Shown: positions 43,272 to 52,373 of the stretch, piece by piece | How positions within the stretch are numbered: the stretch's first letter is position 1 | Layout of the letters: every line of letters starts with the position of its first letter | Origin: Candidatus Poribacteria bacterium | GTDB taxonomy: Bacteria; Poribacteria; WGA-4E; GCA-2687025 | Direction of reading: 5' to 3' | Length of the DNA: 64,000 bases | Assembly (NCBI GenBank): GCA_028818695.1 | Contig: JAPPNK010000007.1 | Coordinates: 50,144 to 114,143 of the forward strand | Program-made: the position numbers and the translations under genes | The notes under the pieces: generated by a model | What the model was told of the DNA's origin: nothing | Databases searched by the model: none | The model's input: the letters and a program-made list of their open reading frames with translations, nothing else

Positions 43272-44421
43272 ATTCCAGGTATCCGTCGACATTCCGTTTC
43301 ATTTCGCTGAGGCTGTCCCCGCCGAATTTTTGCAGAAACGCCGTTGCCAGCACAATCGCCATCATCGCCTCGCCGACGATGCCCGCCGCCGGCACCGCGC
43401 ACGAATCGGTGCGCTCCTTCTGCGCGATGAACGGCTCCTTCGTCTGAATATCGACCGATTGAAGCGGGCGCGCCAGCGTCGAGATCGGCTTCATGGCGAT
43501 GAGCGCGACGACCGGCATTCCGTTTGTGACGCCGCCTTCAAGTCCGCCCGCCCGGTTCGTTTTTCGGTAAAAGGCGCGCCGCGCGTCGTCGTAAAAAATC
43601 TCGTCATGCGCCTCGGAGCCGGGGACGCCCGCGACGCGCATCCCCTCCCCGATGGAGACGCCCTTGATCGCCTGTATGCTCATCATCGCCTGCGCGATTC
43701 GCCCGTCCAGCTTGCGGTTCCAGGCGGTATGGCTCCCCAACCCAGGCGGAACGCCCCGCGCGACAACCGCCGCAACGCCGCCGCATGTGTCGCCGTTCCG
43801 CTGCCGCTGGTTGATATACTCCATCATCTTCTGCTCCGCCTCCTTGTCGGGGCAGCGCAGCGGAGAGTCGTCAAACTCGGCGTTGCTCTCTAAGGCGTTG
43901 ACGTCCACATCCGCCTTCACAGGTCCGATCTGCAGGACGGCGGAGAATATCTGTATGTTGAACTCGTCCAGCAGCCGCTTCGCAATGCCGCCGACAGCAG
44001 ACCGCGCCGCCGTTTCGCGCGCGCTCGCGCGTTCCAATACGTTTCGGAGATCCTGATGGTTGTATTTCAAGCCGCCGACCAGGTCGGCATGCCCAGGGCG
44101 CGGGCGCGTCAAGGTGCGTCTGTCCGTCACCGCGTCCGGTTCTGGGGACATGATCTGGCTCCAGTTTTTCCAGTCGCGGTTCTGTATCCACATGGAGATC
44201 GGGCTTCCGAGCGCGACGCCGGCGCGTACGCCCGCTAAAAATTCCACCGCGTCGCTCTCGATCTTCATGCGCCCCCCGCGCCCGTAACCTTTCTGCCGCC
44301 GCGCGAGATCAACGTTCACATGTTTCGCTTCAAGCGGCAGACCGGCGGGGACGCCCGACACAACGGCGGTGAGACCCTTGCCATGCGATTCGCCTGCGGT
44401 GACCCATTCAAATCTTGGCAT
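43255..44421 (-). CDS. aroC: Chorismate synthase
   Basis: 388 residues. Removes phosphate from EPSP to give chorismate, using reduced FMN. Signatures: RFEWVTAGESHGKGLTAVVSGVPAG, RRQKGYGRGGRM, RPRPGHADLVGGLKY, RASARETAARSAVGGIAK, and GGLEGGVTNGMPV and the RTDSCAVPAAGIVGEAM block near the end. First gene of the aro-efp-acc run; the gene encoding a secreted propeller (44432) lies 10 bases upstream on the same strand, so they may share a transcript. Confidence 0.96.
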   Translation of the reverse strand: MPRFEWVTAGESHGKGLTAVVSGVPAGLPLEAKHVNVDLARRQKGYGRGGRMKIESDAVEFLAGVRAGVALGSPISMWIQNRDWKNWSQIMSPEPDAVTDRRTLTRPRPGHADLVGGLKYNHQDLRNVLERASARETAARSAVGGIAKRLLDEFNIQIFSAVLQIGPVKADVDVNALESNAEFDDSPLRCPDKEAEQKMMEYINQRQRNGDTCGGVAAVVARGVPPGLGSHTAWNRKLDGRIAQAMMSIQAIKGVSIGEGMRVAGVPGSEAHDEIFYDDARRAFYRKTNRAGGLEGGVTNGMPVVALIAMKPISTLARPLQSVDIQTKEPFIAQKERTDSCAVPAAGIVGEAMMAIVLATAFLQKFGGDSLSEMKRNVDGYLEYARNF

Positions 44422-44431
44422 GCCTTTCTCC

Positions 44432-45823
44432 TTACTCCTTGTTTTGCGCGGCGGAGCGGGGCTGGGAGACCCACCCGCGGATGTCCATGCCGCTAAACTC
44501 GTCCGGCTGCTCCGCCCAGAAGGCGGCCGCGCCCGATTTTCCAGCGCACACGCTCATTTCGATGCGCTGCCCTGGGCGCACAGCGATTGGCAAGCCCCCC
44601 TCCTGCCGCGCCGTCGTTCCGTCCGCCCGCATGCGCTGCATATACACATCCTGAAAGGTCTGCTCCTCCAGCTCGCGCCTGTAATCGTACCATACGATCC
44701 AGAAGCCGTCGGCGGCGGGGGCGATGCGCGGGCTGCGCTGGCGCCCTCCTTCGACGCACACCGGCGCGCCGTTCGCCTGCCAGGCGGCGCTTCCGTCCGG
44801 CAGAACGCGCTGCGCGTAGATGTCTTCGTAATGGTCGCGCAGGTCTGTCCAGACGGCGTATGCGCCTCCGTTTCCGTCCGGCAGCGCCGCAACCTCAATC
44901 TGCGTTCCTGGCGCCTCGCAGAGGGCGCGCCCCTCCTCAGACAGGAGCCGCTTGCCGCTCGGATCAAACTGCTGAACATAGATGTCGAGATTCATCAGCG
45001 CGTCCCCCTGCGGCGAAACTTCGTTTCGATGGTCAACCCAGAAGACGAAGGCTCCGCCCGCTCCGTCCGCCGCGACCGCCCCCGACGACTGCCCGCTCGG
45101 GTTGAGACATGCGCGCGTTCCGCCCTCGCCCCATAGCGGCTTCCCTTCAGGCGACATCCGCTGCGCGTACACCTGCCATGCTTCGATTTCCGGCACATCC
45201 CACCAAACGACGACGCATCCGTTTTCGTCAGCCGAGACGGAGGGGTCGTACTGGTTGGAGGGGGATGAGCTGAGCGCCGTTCCGTTCGCTTCCCAGAGAA
45301 TCTCCCCGCTTGCCGAGACGCGCTGCCCGTAAATATCCAGATTCGCGTTTCGCCAGTCTTCCCAGACGATATACAGCCCGCCCTTTCCGTCGGGAGCGAT
45401 GCGGTGATCGCTCTTGGGATGTTCATGCTCGGCGACAACGACCGTCTCCCAAAGCGGCTTGCCCTCTTTGTTGAACCGCTGCGCGTACAGGTCTCTTTGA
45501 AGGTTCGGCATGCTCAGCCAGACGAGGAAAAATCCGCCGCTTCCGTCCGGCGCGACAGCGGGCGTCCCCTGGTTGCCCGCCGCCGAGACGAGAGGGCGGC
45601 CGTTCTCTTCCCAGAGAAGCGAGCTGTCCGCGTCGTACGCCTGTCCAAACAGCTTGCCGCCGTCCCGCGCGTCCTGCCAGACCGCAAAGAGCCTTTCGTC
45701 GGAGAAGGCGGCGGCAGGGGCGCGCTGCTGCGCAAGATCCACGCTGACCGACAGGCTGACGCCTTCCGACATACAGAGCGGCGCGAACAATGCGAGCGCG
45801 ATGAACGGCGCCGTTCGTTTCAT
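44432..45823 (-). CDS. Secreted seven-repeat beta-propeller-like protein
   Basis: 463 residues. Signal peptide at 1-19 (IALALFAPLCMS). Then seven similar units of about 60 residues, each with D-I-Y-A-Q-R-x-x-x-x-G-x-x-L-W, a G-x-x-x-C/L ending, and G-G-x-x-x-V-W-x-D-x-R in the next strand; for instance LYAQRFNKEGKPLW, IYGQRVSASGEILW, VYAQRMSPEGKPLW, IYAQRVLPDGSAAW. This is typical of a family of extracellular hypothetical proteins with seven-bladed propellers. No catalytic motif. Directly upstream of aroC. Confidence 0.8.
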   Translation of the reverse strand: MKRTAPFIALALFAPLCMSEGVSLSVSVDLAQQRAPAAAFSDERLFAVWQDARDGGKLFGQAYDADSSLLWEENGRPLVSAAGNQGTPAVAPDGSGGFFLVWLSMPNLQRDLYAQRFNKEGKPLWETVVVAEHEHPKSDHRIAPDGKGGLYIVWEDWRNANLDIYGQRVSASGEILWEANGTALSSSPSNQYDPSVSADENGCVVVWWDVPEIEAWQVYAQRMSPEGKPLWGEGGTRACLNPSGQSSGAVAADGAGGAFVFWVDHRNEVSPQGDALMNLDIYVQQFDPSGKRLLSEEGRALCEAPGTQIEVAALPDGNGGAYAVWTDLRDHYEDIYAQRVLPDGSAAWQANGAPVCVEGGRQRSPRIAPAADGFWIVWYDYRRELEEQTFQDVYMQRMRADGTTARQEGGLPIAVRPGQRIEMSVCAGKSGAAAFWAEQPDEFSGMDIRGWVSQPRSAAQNKE

Positions 45824-45914
45824 GCTCCAAGCCTCCCCTGCGGAATTCGCGTCAATCCATGAATATCCATGAGCATAATGTAAGGAGTATAGCGCCTTTT
45901 GCCCGCCTGCGCTG

Positions 45915-48149
45915 CTAGAAGTCCGCGATCAATCCGATGAGCGCGAGCCGTTTGAACTGCAGGACATCCTCAAAGACGCCGCGCTTCCAGCTAAAATGCC
46001 GCGCAAACACATTCTCGCGGTTCAAAATGTTTTGCACCTCCAGAAAGAGCGACGCGCCCCATCCGCGCGCCTCAAACCGCCGGTCTATCCGCGCGTCCAG
46101 GCGGCTGTAATTCGGATATCGGCTCAGGTTGCGTTTGAGCGGGTCGGGAAGCGGCTCATAGGTTCCGTCCGGCAGGGCGCGCACAGAAAACTGCGTGAAG
46201 GGGCGCCCCCCGACAAACCGCCATTTTCCGCTGATCCGCCACGCCCCGCGCAACGGCGCCCCGCCCTCCGCCGTAAAAGCGCGCCGGTAGTCGAAGTCGC
46301 CGCGATGCCAGGGTGCCGCCGCCGAATCGCGCGCCCAGACCCGCGACAGCGACAGCTGAACGGAACCGCGCGCCCGCCCCCGGCGCTCCAGCAACAGGTC
46401 GACGCCCGACGCGCGCCGCTCCCCGCGCGACGCCATCTCTCCCGACGCATAGACGCCCTCCCCCTCCAGCAGGACCGGCAGGCGCCGATACCGCTTCTCA
46501 TACGCTTCCACGAGCAGCCGCCCCGCGCTCCAAGGGCGCTCTAGGCTGAAAATGAAATGGTCAGCCATGGCGCTTTGGAGAGACCGATTGCGCTCATGCA
46601 GCGTCAATTCGATGGCGGTCGGATCTTGGCGGTGCCGCGCGGCGGAGAGGCTCAGACGCGCGCTGTCAGGCAGGCTGAATTGAAGGGAGGCGCGCGGCGC
46701 GATTCCGCCCGCGCCTGTCAGGCTAAAACGGCTCGCGCGCGCCCCCGCCCGCAGAACGGCATGCCGACCAAGCGGCTGGTCGCGGTGAAGAAAGGCGCCG
46801 ACCTTCCATGCCCGTTCCGCCGCGTTATGCGCGCGCGCGTCAAGCCACACGATGCGCCCCTCGTTTTCGCTGAACCCGCGCCACGCTTCAGACAGAATCT
46901 GATGCCGAAACTGGTCGCGCCGAGCCGTCAAGCCAGCTTGCCACGCTCCGCCATGGAGCGCGTCGCCCGTCTCAACAATCGCCTCCAGCGCCGTTTCCCG
47001 CTCCGCCGCGTTGTTCTCATACGCGAGCGCGTCAATCGGCTGCCATGCGCGCGTTTCGCCGCCGCGCCGCGTGTGAGAGAGCGTCGCTCTAAAGGCGGCG
47101 TTGTCGGCGAGAGCGCCCGTCCAGGTCGCGCCCGCCGCAGTCATCGAGCCGCGAAAAAGAACCCTGTCCGTGTTTCGAACCCATTTGACGTCCACATTGC
47201 TGCGTCCGCCGAGGGCGGTGAGGGCGATGCGTTGGCTCGCGCCGGCGTCTAGGACGATTTTTGCATGCGCGTCCTCATATTCGGGAACAGCCGCGAGGCG
47301 CAGAGGCTCCCGTATCAGGCTCAAAAAACTGCGGCGGGCGGAAGCCGCCCATGATCCGTTTCCGGACGGAAGCGGTCCCTCCAGCCCGCCGCCGAATCCG
47401 CCGATGGAGAGTTCCATTTCGCCGGCGAGGCGCCGCCGGTTGCCTTCGCGGAAGGCGATGTCGAGCGCGGAGGAGAGCTTGCCGCCAAACTGCGCCGGGA
47501 ACGCGCCTGTGTAAAAGTCGGCATGGCGCACAAAGTCCAGGTTGACGAGTCCAATGGAGCCGCCCGTTTCGCCCTGCCAAGAAAGATGGCTCGCGGTCGG
47601 CAGCTCTATATGGTCGACTCGGATCAGGTTTTCGGACGGGTTGCCGCCGCGCACGGCGATGTTGTTCGTCATGTCGGAGGTTTGCGCGGCTCCGGGCATG
47701 GCTGCCATGACGCGCTGGATGTCCCACGCGGCGCCGACCTCTCGCAGCATCGCCTCTTTGCGCAGGGTGAAGGCGCTGCCGGCGGAGCGGGGCGGGGCGT
47801 TCCGCCTCGGAAGCGCGACGCGCACCGGCTCCAGCTCCGTCGATCTGTCTAGCCGTATTTCGATCCGCTGAACGCGCCCGGCGGAGACAGTCGCTTGGAG
47901 CAGCGCAGGGCTGAACCCGTCGGCGGAGGCGCGAAGCTGGCGCTCGCCCGGCGGCAGGTAGAACAGGAACTCGCCGCGTTCGTCGGTCTGCGCGGTTTGC
48001 CCGTCCGCTTCGATGCGCGCGTTCGGTATCGGCTTTCCGCTGACGCGCTCCCGCACAACGCCCGTCATTGGTACGGTTGGGGGGGCGGTCGGCTCCTCCG
48101 CCCCGGACAGCAGGAGCGTCAATATGAACAGGGCGGCTAACGGCGGCAT
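45915..48149 (-). CDS. TonB-dependent receptor with carboxypeptidase-like N domain
   Basis: 744 residues. Signal peptide (MPPLAALFILTLLLSG). About 28-100 a carboxypeptidase-regulatory-like beta sandwich (VVRERVSGKPIPNARIEADGQ, TDERGEFLFYLPPGERQL). From about 130 the plug domain (RVMAAMPGAAQTSDMTNNIAVRGGNPSENLIRVDHIELP, GGSIGLVNLDFV, PAQFGGKLSSALDI), then an outer-membrane barrel ending in a hydrophobic strand with final F (ALIGLIADF). Takes up large substrates with TonB-ExbBD energy, in SusC-like fashion; no SusD partner is adjacent. The substrate is unknown, although sulfated glycan fragments would fit the later cluster. Confidence 0.9.
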   Translation of the reverse strand: MPPLAALFILTLLLSGAEEPTAPPTVPMTGVVRERVSGKPIPNARIEADGQTAQTDERGEFLFYLPPGERQLRASADGFSPALLQATVSAGRVQRIEIRLDRSTELEPVRVALPRRNAPPRSAGSAFTLRKEAMLREVGAAWDIQRVMAAMPGAAQTSDMTNNIAVRGGNPSENLIRVDHIELPTASHLSWQGETGGSIGLVNLDFVRHADFYTGAFPAQFGGKLSSALDIAFREGNRRRLAGEMELSIGGFGGGLEGPLPSGNGSWAASARRSFLSLIREPLRLAAVPEYEDAHAKIVLDAGASQRIALTALGGRSNVDVKWVRNTDRVLFRGSMTAAGATWTGALADNAAFRATLSHTRRGGETRAWQPIDALAYENNAAERETALEAIVETGDALHGGAWQAGLTARRDQFRHQILSEAWRGFSENEGRIVWLDARAHNAAERAWKVGAFLHRDQPLGRHAVLRAGARASRFSLTGAGGIAPRASLQFSLPDSARLSLSAARHRQDPTAIELTLHERNRSLQSAMADHFIFSLERPWSAGRLLVEAYEKRYRRLPVLLEGEGVYASGEMASRGERRASGVDLLLERRGRARGSVQLSLSRVWARDSAAAPWHRGDFDYRRAFTAEGGAPLRGAWRISGKWRFVGGRPFTQFSVRALPDGTYEPLPDPLKRNLSRYPNYSRLDARIDRRFEARGWGASLFLEVQNILNRENVFARHFSWKRGVFEDVLQFKRLALIGLIADF

Positions 48150-48189
48150 TCTTTTTTCTTAATCCTTCCGCTTTTCGATGGATGAAAAT

Positions 48190-48963
48190 CTACGGCTGCC
48201 CATCTTCCTTTTTCTTGGGAAACAGCTTGCCCGTCAACTTAGGCAACCAAAGGCTCTGCAATTCACACAGGAAATTATCCAGCGCATGGACGGCTGCCGT
48301 CACCCAAAATGCCTTCCAAAGCGATGTTCGCATCCAATGCGCGCATGTGAAGCCGTAGTAAAAGCCGGCAGGTATGGAATTAAACCCCCTCCTTACGGAT
48401 AACGGAATATGAGCTAAAGCAAACCCGATCGCCGACACTGTTATCTGCGCATCCATTTCAAATCCAAAATGCCGAAGCAACAGAATGACGAGTACTTGAT
48501 TGAGGACGGTCTCAAAAATAGGGGCGTAAACAAGCGATTCAAGAAGATCGGTCTCCTTCTCAAAGCTGAACTCTAGTCTCAACGCAGCAATTTTATATGT
48601 TTGAGAAGAGTCGTCTGGCAATTCGGCTTTTCTTGATTCCGATCTTGCCCCTTTTAGCTGGATGATTTTAATGCCGTAGATTGTTAATCTGACCGCGTCA
48701 TTATTTTCCCGCATGTCCAAATAAAATTTGACAAACTTTATAGTCGTATGGACGCTGATAGAGGCGCGTTGAATAAGGAACCCTGCGGCGTATGACTCCA
48801 GCCCGATGAAAAACCACATTGACCATGCGGGCGTTGAGCCGTACCGCCCCAGAAGCCAATCCGCCGCCCAACCAATCGGTTTCAGCAACAGAACATATGC
48901 CAACGCGCATGCCGCCAACGCCGCCAGTATCTTCAACAGCAGCTTTCGCGCGTCGCGGTTCAT
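48190..48963 (-). CDS. CPBP-like intramembrane protease, degenerate motif 1
   Basis: 257 residues from the ATG at 48963, overlapping the NHL gene stop (ATGA). Several transmembrane helices (LLLKILAALAACALAYVLLL, WFFIGLESYAAGFLI, and four from about 165 on). The C-terminal part follows the CPBP/CAAX protease plan: FETVLNQVLVILLLRH (usually E-E-x-x-x-R; only one Glu is kept), FALAHIPLSV (F-x-x-x-H) and HALDNFLCE (H-x-x-x-N/D). Loss of the second Glu and the Arg makes catalysis doubtful. Last gene of the operon starting with the isomerase. Confidence 0.65.
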   Translation of the reverse strand: MNRDARKLLLKILAALAACALAYVLLLKPIGWAADWLLGRYGSTPAWSMWFFIGLESYAAGFLIQRASISVHTTIKFVKFYLDMRENNDAVRLTIYGIKIIQLKGARSESRKAELPDDSSQTYKIAALRLEFSFEKETDLLESLVYAPIFETVLNQVLVILLLRHFGFEMDAQITVSAIGFALAHIPLSVRRGFNSIPAGFYYGFTCAHWMRTSLWKAFWVTAAVHALDNFLCELQSLWLPKLTGKLFPKKKEDGQP

Positions 48964-49820
48964 TGCTTGAGGCGGCGATATTTCTGAACTTTGTTTTGCG
49001 TTCGCGCTTGCGTCACATACAGGCTGCCTTGCGAGTCGACCCAGATGCCGTGCGGCCATCCTGAAAATTCGCCGGGGCGGTCGCTTTTTTCGCCGCCCCA
49101 CTGGGCAATCACTTCGCCGTCGAGAGAACGGACGCTCACCCTAAACTCCAGCTCGGCGAGGTAGAACACATCCTCAACCGGATCAAAAAAGACGGTGTCG
49201 GGCTGCGCCAGACCGCCAATCTCGCGCAGATAGTTTCCGTCCTGGTCGAAGATCTGAATGCGCCGATTCGGACGGTCGCACACCCAGACATGCCCCTCGC
49301 GGTCGATGCGCACATTATGCACCAGCCTGAACTGCCCCCGCCCTTCTCCGTCTTCGCCCCATGAATGCAGCAACTCGCCCGACGGGCTGAACCTGTGGAC
49401 GCGCCGGTTGCCGTACCCGTCCGAGACGAACAGGTCGCCGTCCGCGTTCATCGCGCAGTCGGTCACCATATGGAACGGCTTGCCGTCGTTCGGCGTCCCT
49501 GGCGTTCCGAGCGTCTGAACGAGCCGCCCGTTCGGGTCGAATTTGAACAGCGCATGGACGCCCATATCGGCGCAATAGACGCAGTCGTCGGGATCGATGT
49601 AGATCCCATGCGGCGATTCGAACAGCCCGGCTCCCCATTCCGCGATGAACGCGCCGTCCGGTTCAAAGACGGTCAACGGCCGCTCTCCGCGCGCAAACAC
49701 ATAGACGCGGTCTTGCGAATCGCAGGCAACGCCGATCGTTTCGCCCCACTCTCCTCCGTCGGGCAGCTGTCCCCAGCCCTCTTGAAACTCATATCGATGC
49801 GAACCTGTTCCAAAGATCAT
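48960..49820 (-). CDS. NHL-repeat propeller protein
   Basis: 286 residues from the ATG at 49820, with GTGAGGCG upstream; no signal peptide. Six NHL-type units, each with G-V/I-x-x-D-x-x-x-x-V-Y-V/C-A-D, e.g. VACDSQDRVYVFARGE, IYIDPDDCVYCADMGVHALFKFDPNGR, DCAMNADGDLFVSDGYGNRRVHRFSPSGE, NVRIDREGHVWVCDRPNRRIQIFDQDGN, GIWVDSQGSLYVTQA. Such propellers serve as scaffolds or as peptidylglycine- or lactonase-like enzymes; no active-site signature is present. Overlaps the CPBP-like gene and follows the Rieske gene by seven bases. Confidence 0.85.
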   Translation of the reverse strand: MIFGTGSHRYEFQEGWGQLPDGGEWGETIGVACDSQDRVYVFARGERPLTVFEPDGAFIAEWGAGLFESPHGIYIDPDDCVYCADMGVHALFKFDPNGRLVQTLGTPGTPNDGKPFHMVTDCAMNADGDLFVSDGYGNRRVHRFSPSGELLHSWGEDGEGRGQFRLVHNVRIDREGHVWVCDRPNRRIQIFDQDGNYLREIGGLAQPDTVFFDPVEDVFYLAELEFRVSVRSLDGEVIAQWGGEKSDRPGEFSGWPHGIWVDSQGSLYVTQARTQNKVQKYRRLKQ

Positions 49821-49827
49821 ATGCGCC

Positions 49828-50190
49828 TCACATTTCCACAAGCGCGCGTCCGTTCTCGATGCGCGCGGGGTAGGTTCGTATGCGCGTTTTTTCAGGGTCT
49901 ATGAGCGAACGCCCTGTGCGCAGGTCGTACTCCCAGCCGTGCCATGGGCAGACCAGTATCTCGCCGATTTTTCCAAACACGATCTCTTCGCCGGGCAGGC
50001 ATGGCAGCGCCGTCCCTGTCGCATGCCCGTCCGAGAGCCGCGCGCCCTGATGCGGGCAGACGTCGCGCGCCGCGTAGATCGCGTTCGGCTGGCGCACCAC
50101 CGCCAAAGCCCGCCCGTTCACCGCGACGCGCCGCGGCTCGCCTATCGGAAACGCCTCCGCCGGCCCGATGTCAAAGGTTCTGGAACTCAT
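49828..50190 (-). CDS. Rieske [2Fe-2S] protein
   Basis: 120 residues. The small ferredoxin-type Rieske fold: CPHQG at about 44-48 and CPWHGWEYDLRTGRS at about 80-94, giving the two Cys and two His ligands (C-x-H ... C-x-x-H). Size and ending (RTYPARIENGRALVEM) match stand-alone Rieske electron carriers for oxygenases. A partner oxygenase is not in this operon; PhyH at 3.8 kb does not use one. Starts within the end of the amidohydrolase gene (20-base overlap). Confidence 0.93.
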   Translation of the reverse strand: MSSRTFDIGPAEAFPIGEPRRVAVNGRALAVVRQPNAIYAARDVCPHQGARLSDGHATGTALPCLPGEEIVFGKIGEILVCPWHGWEYDLRTGRSLIDPEKTRIRTYPARIENGRALVEM

Positions 50191-51232
50191 AAAACTTCAG
50201 GGCGTTGCCGCGCATGATTTTTTGACGCAGATCGTCCGGCACAACGCTTGGAATCGCCTTGTCGGGCGCGTCAAAATCCCAGTGCGGATAGTCGGTCGCA
50301 AAAAGCAGAAACTGATCGCAGTCGAGCATCTTGAAGATGTCGAGCAGATAGGCGGGATCCTCCGGCTCCTCCATCGGCTGCGTCGTCGCGGCGAAATGGC
50401 GCCGTATGATCTCGCTTGGAAACTCGGTCAGCCACGGCACCTCGCTGCGCAGCCCGCGGTAGTTTTTGTCGAGTCGCCACATGAGCGCCGGCAGCCACGC
50501 AAACCCGCCTTCAATGAGGCAGACGCGCGTTGAAGGTATGCTTTGAAACACCCCCTCGCACACAAGGCTAATCAGCTGCGCCTCAAACGCCTGCGTCATT
50601 CCCGTATGATCCTCAATGTAATAGGAGGGCCAGCCGGCGGCGGTGATCGGATTGCCCGTCCCGCCGCCGAAGTGAATGCCGACCGGTATGTCCATATCTG
50701 CCGCCGCTTCAAAGATCGGTCGAAACTCCCGCCGTCCATACGGCGCATGGGAGCGTACCAGCAGCAGAACCTGGTTGAAACGCCTGTTCTGCGCGGCGCG
50801 GCGTACTTCAGCTGCGGACGCCTCCGCGTCGTATGCGTTGACCGTGATGGACGCATGCCAGCGCTCATCCGCCGAGAGCCACACCGCTTCGACCCATTCG
50901 TTGACGGCGCGCATGGCGGCGTTGGCGAGGTCCAGGTTCCGTATGCCCGACACGCCGACGAGCGGGTTCAGGACCGCCGCGTCTATATTCCAGGCGTCCA
51001 GCAGCTGTTCGCGCATGAAGTCGGGGTCGGAGCCTGGCTTTCCGCCGCCGGGCGGCCAGGCGTCGCGCCGAGCCGCCAGCTCGTAAAGCTTCGGAAGGTG
51101 TGACACGGGCGGCATCTGCATCCCAGAGCTGCGGATATAGGTCTGCCACCGCTCCGACATATACGGCAGCAGGTCCGCAATGGAGTTGATGTAGTTGTGC
51201 GCGTCCGCGTCAATGACCGCTTGCGTCTTCAT
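50171..51232 (-). CDS. Amidohydrolase 2 family (TIM-barrel) hydrolase
   Basis: 353 residues from the ATG at 51232 (MKTQAVIDADAHNYIN). TIM-barrel amidohydrolase of the ACMSD/decarboxylase-like group: opening VIDADAHN with metal ligands, VGIHFGGGTGN, LIEGGFAWLPALMWRLDKNY and the late FATDYPHWDFD carrying the catalytic Asp. Enzymes in this group decarboxylate or hydrolyse ring-derived acids and lactones. Substrate unknown. Six bases after the isomerase gene; stop overlaps the Rieske start. Confidence 0.87.
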   Translation of the reverse strand: MKTQAVIDADAHNYINSIADLLPYMSERWQTYIRSSGMQMPPVSHLPKLYELAARRDAWPPGGGKPGSDPDFMREQLLDAWNIDAAVLNPLVGVSGIRNLDLANAAMRAVNEWVEAVWLSADERWHASITVNAYDAEASAAEVRRAAQNRRFNQVLLLVRSHAPYGRREFRPIFEAAADMDIPVGIHFGGGTGNPITAAGWPSYYIEDHTGMTQAFEAQLISLVCEGVFQSIPSTRVCLIEGGFAWLPALMWRLDKNYRGLRSEVPWLTEFPSEIIRRHFAATTQPMEEPEDPAYLLDIFKMLDCDQFLLFATDYPHWDFDAPDKAIPSVVPDDLRQKIMRGNALKFYEFQNL

Positions 51233-51237
51233 ACGGC

Positions 51238-52029
51238 TTACTTGCCCATCTCCTTGAGCGCTTTCAGGCATCGTTCGACCGCTTCGAGCGGCGGGTAGGC
51301 GTTGCTCTCATATTCGACGATGTACCACTCCGTCCCGGCGGTCGATTCGCAGAGGCGGAAGACCTCGTCCCACGGCGCTTCGTCCTGTCCGATGACCTGT
51401 CTGAAAGCGGCGCCATGCCCTTCCTTTTCGGCTAAGGAGGGGGAGTACGGTTTAAGGTGAACCGTCAGCGCGCGCCCAGGGTAGTCGGACAGCGTCTTCA
51501 CCACGTCGCCGCCGCCCGACATGGCGTTGCCGATGTCCAGCTGCATGGCGACGCCTTTGTTCGTCGCGCTGAAGAAGGTTTCCCACGGCAGCTCGCCGTC
51601 CAGCGGCTGAAACTCAACGCTATGGTTGTGGTAGCCCGTGACCATGCCCTCCTCGGCGAGCCGGTCGGCGACCTGGTTGAACTGAACCGCCAGCTTGAGC
51701 CAGTCGTCCCGCGATTGGCGCAGGTTGCCGGGGATGCCCGGCACAATGACATATTTGTTGTCGAGCGTTTTGTTGAAGGCGATTGTGTCGTCGATCTGGT
51801 CGTCCGCGACGCGGTGGTAAGGGGTGTGCCATCCGCAGCATTTCAAGCCGAATTCGTCCAGATAGCCTTTCAGCTCCTCGGCGGCTCCCTCCTTGCCGAT
51901 GGGCGGGTCGCCGGCGAATTCGACGCCCTCATAACCCATCTCCGCGACCGCTTTGAGCGTTCCGCGCGCGTCGTTGGCAAAGTCATGCCGCACCGAGTAA
52001 AGTTGAACTCCAATAGGCAGTCGCGCCAT
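51238..52029 (-). CDS. Sugar phosphate isomerase/epimerase (xylose-isomerase-like)
   Basis: 263 residues. TIM barrel of the AP endonuclease-2-like superfamily: LPIGVQLYSVRHDFANDA, EMGYEGVEFAG, CCGWHTPYHR, NHSVEFQPL, QLDIGNAMSGG, VHLKPYSP and EWYIVEYES are the usual strands with metal ligands E, D, H and E. No signal peptide. Typical partners of Gfo/Idh oxidoreductases in sugar and cyclitol breakdown. First gene of the five-gene overlapping run, after a repeat-bearing gap. Confidence 0.88.
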   Translation of the reverse strand: MARLPIGVQLYSVRHDFANDARGTLKAVAEMGYEGVEFAGDPPIGKEGAAEELKGYLDEFGLKCCGWHTPYHRVADDQIDDTIAFNKTLDNKYVIVPGIPGNLRQSRDDWLKLAVQFNQVADRLAEEGMVTGYHNHSVEFQPLDGELPWETFFSATNKGVAMQLDIGNAMSGGGDVVKTLSDYPGRALTVHLKPYSPSLAEKEGHGAAFRQVIGQDEAPWDEVFRLCESTAGTEWYIVEYESNAYPPLEAVERCLKALKEMGK

Positions 52030-52165
52030 CTACATTTCTCCGGGTGTGTCGTAAGTTTATGCGCCCAGTATAGCAAAGCGGGAAGGCGTTTGCAATCGGC
52101 TGTCTGACCTGGCAGTTTCTACAGGCAATGAAATTCATTTTGCGCGGCGGCTCGCCGATCAAGAC

Positions 52166-52262
52166 AGTCATTCCCGCGCAAGCGGGAATCCAGAGTTCTC
52201 CCAGACAGCCTCCTCATTCCAAAACAGCTCTCTAAAATCAAAATCATCGTCTATAGAGACTG
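52166..52262 (+). repeat. Dispersed hairpin element with long tail (copy C)
   Basis: Hairpin ATTCCCGC-GCAA-GCGGGAAT (52170-52189), then CAGAGTTCTCCCAGACAGCC, CATTCCAAAACAGCTCTCTA, AAATCAAAATCATCG and a GTCTATAGAGAC ending. It occupies the gap 52030-52373; the remainder shows nothing but the ribosome site of the HNH gene. Confidence 0.8.
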
Positions 52263-52373
52263 CCCGTTCCGCGCCGCCCTTGACGCCTTCGCCCCTGCGC
52301 TCTACAATCTTAGACAATCCGATCATGAACAACCTGGCCAGTTCCGCATCTGTCAAAAGCACGGAGGGCGTCA

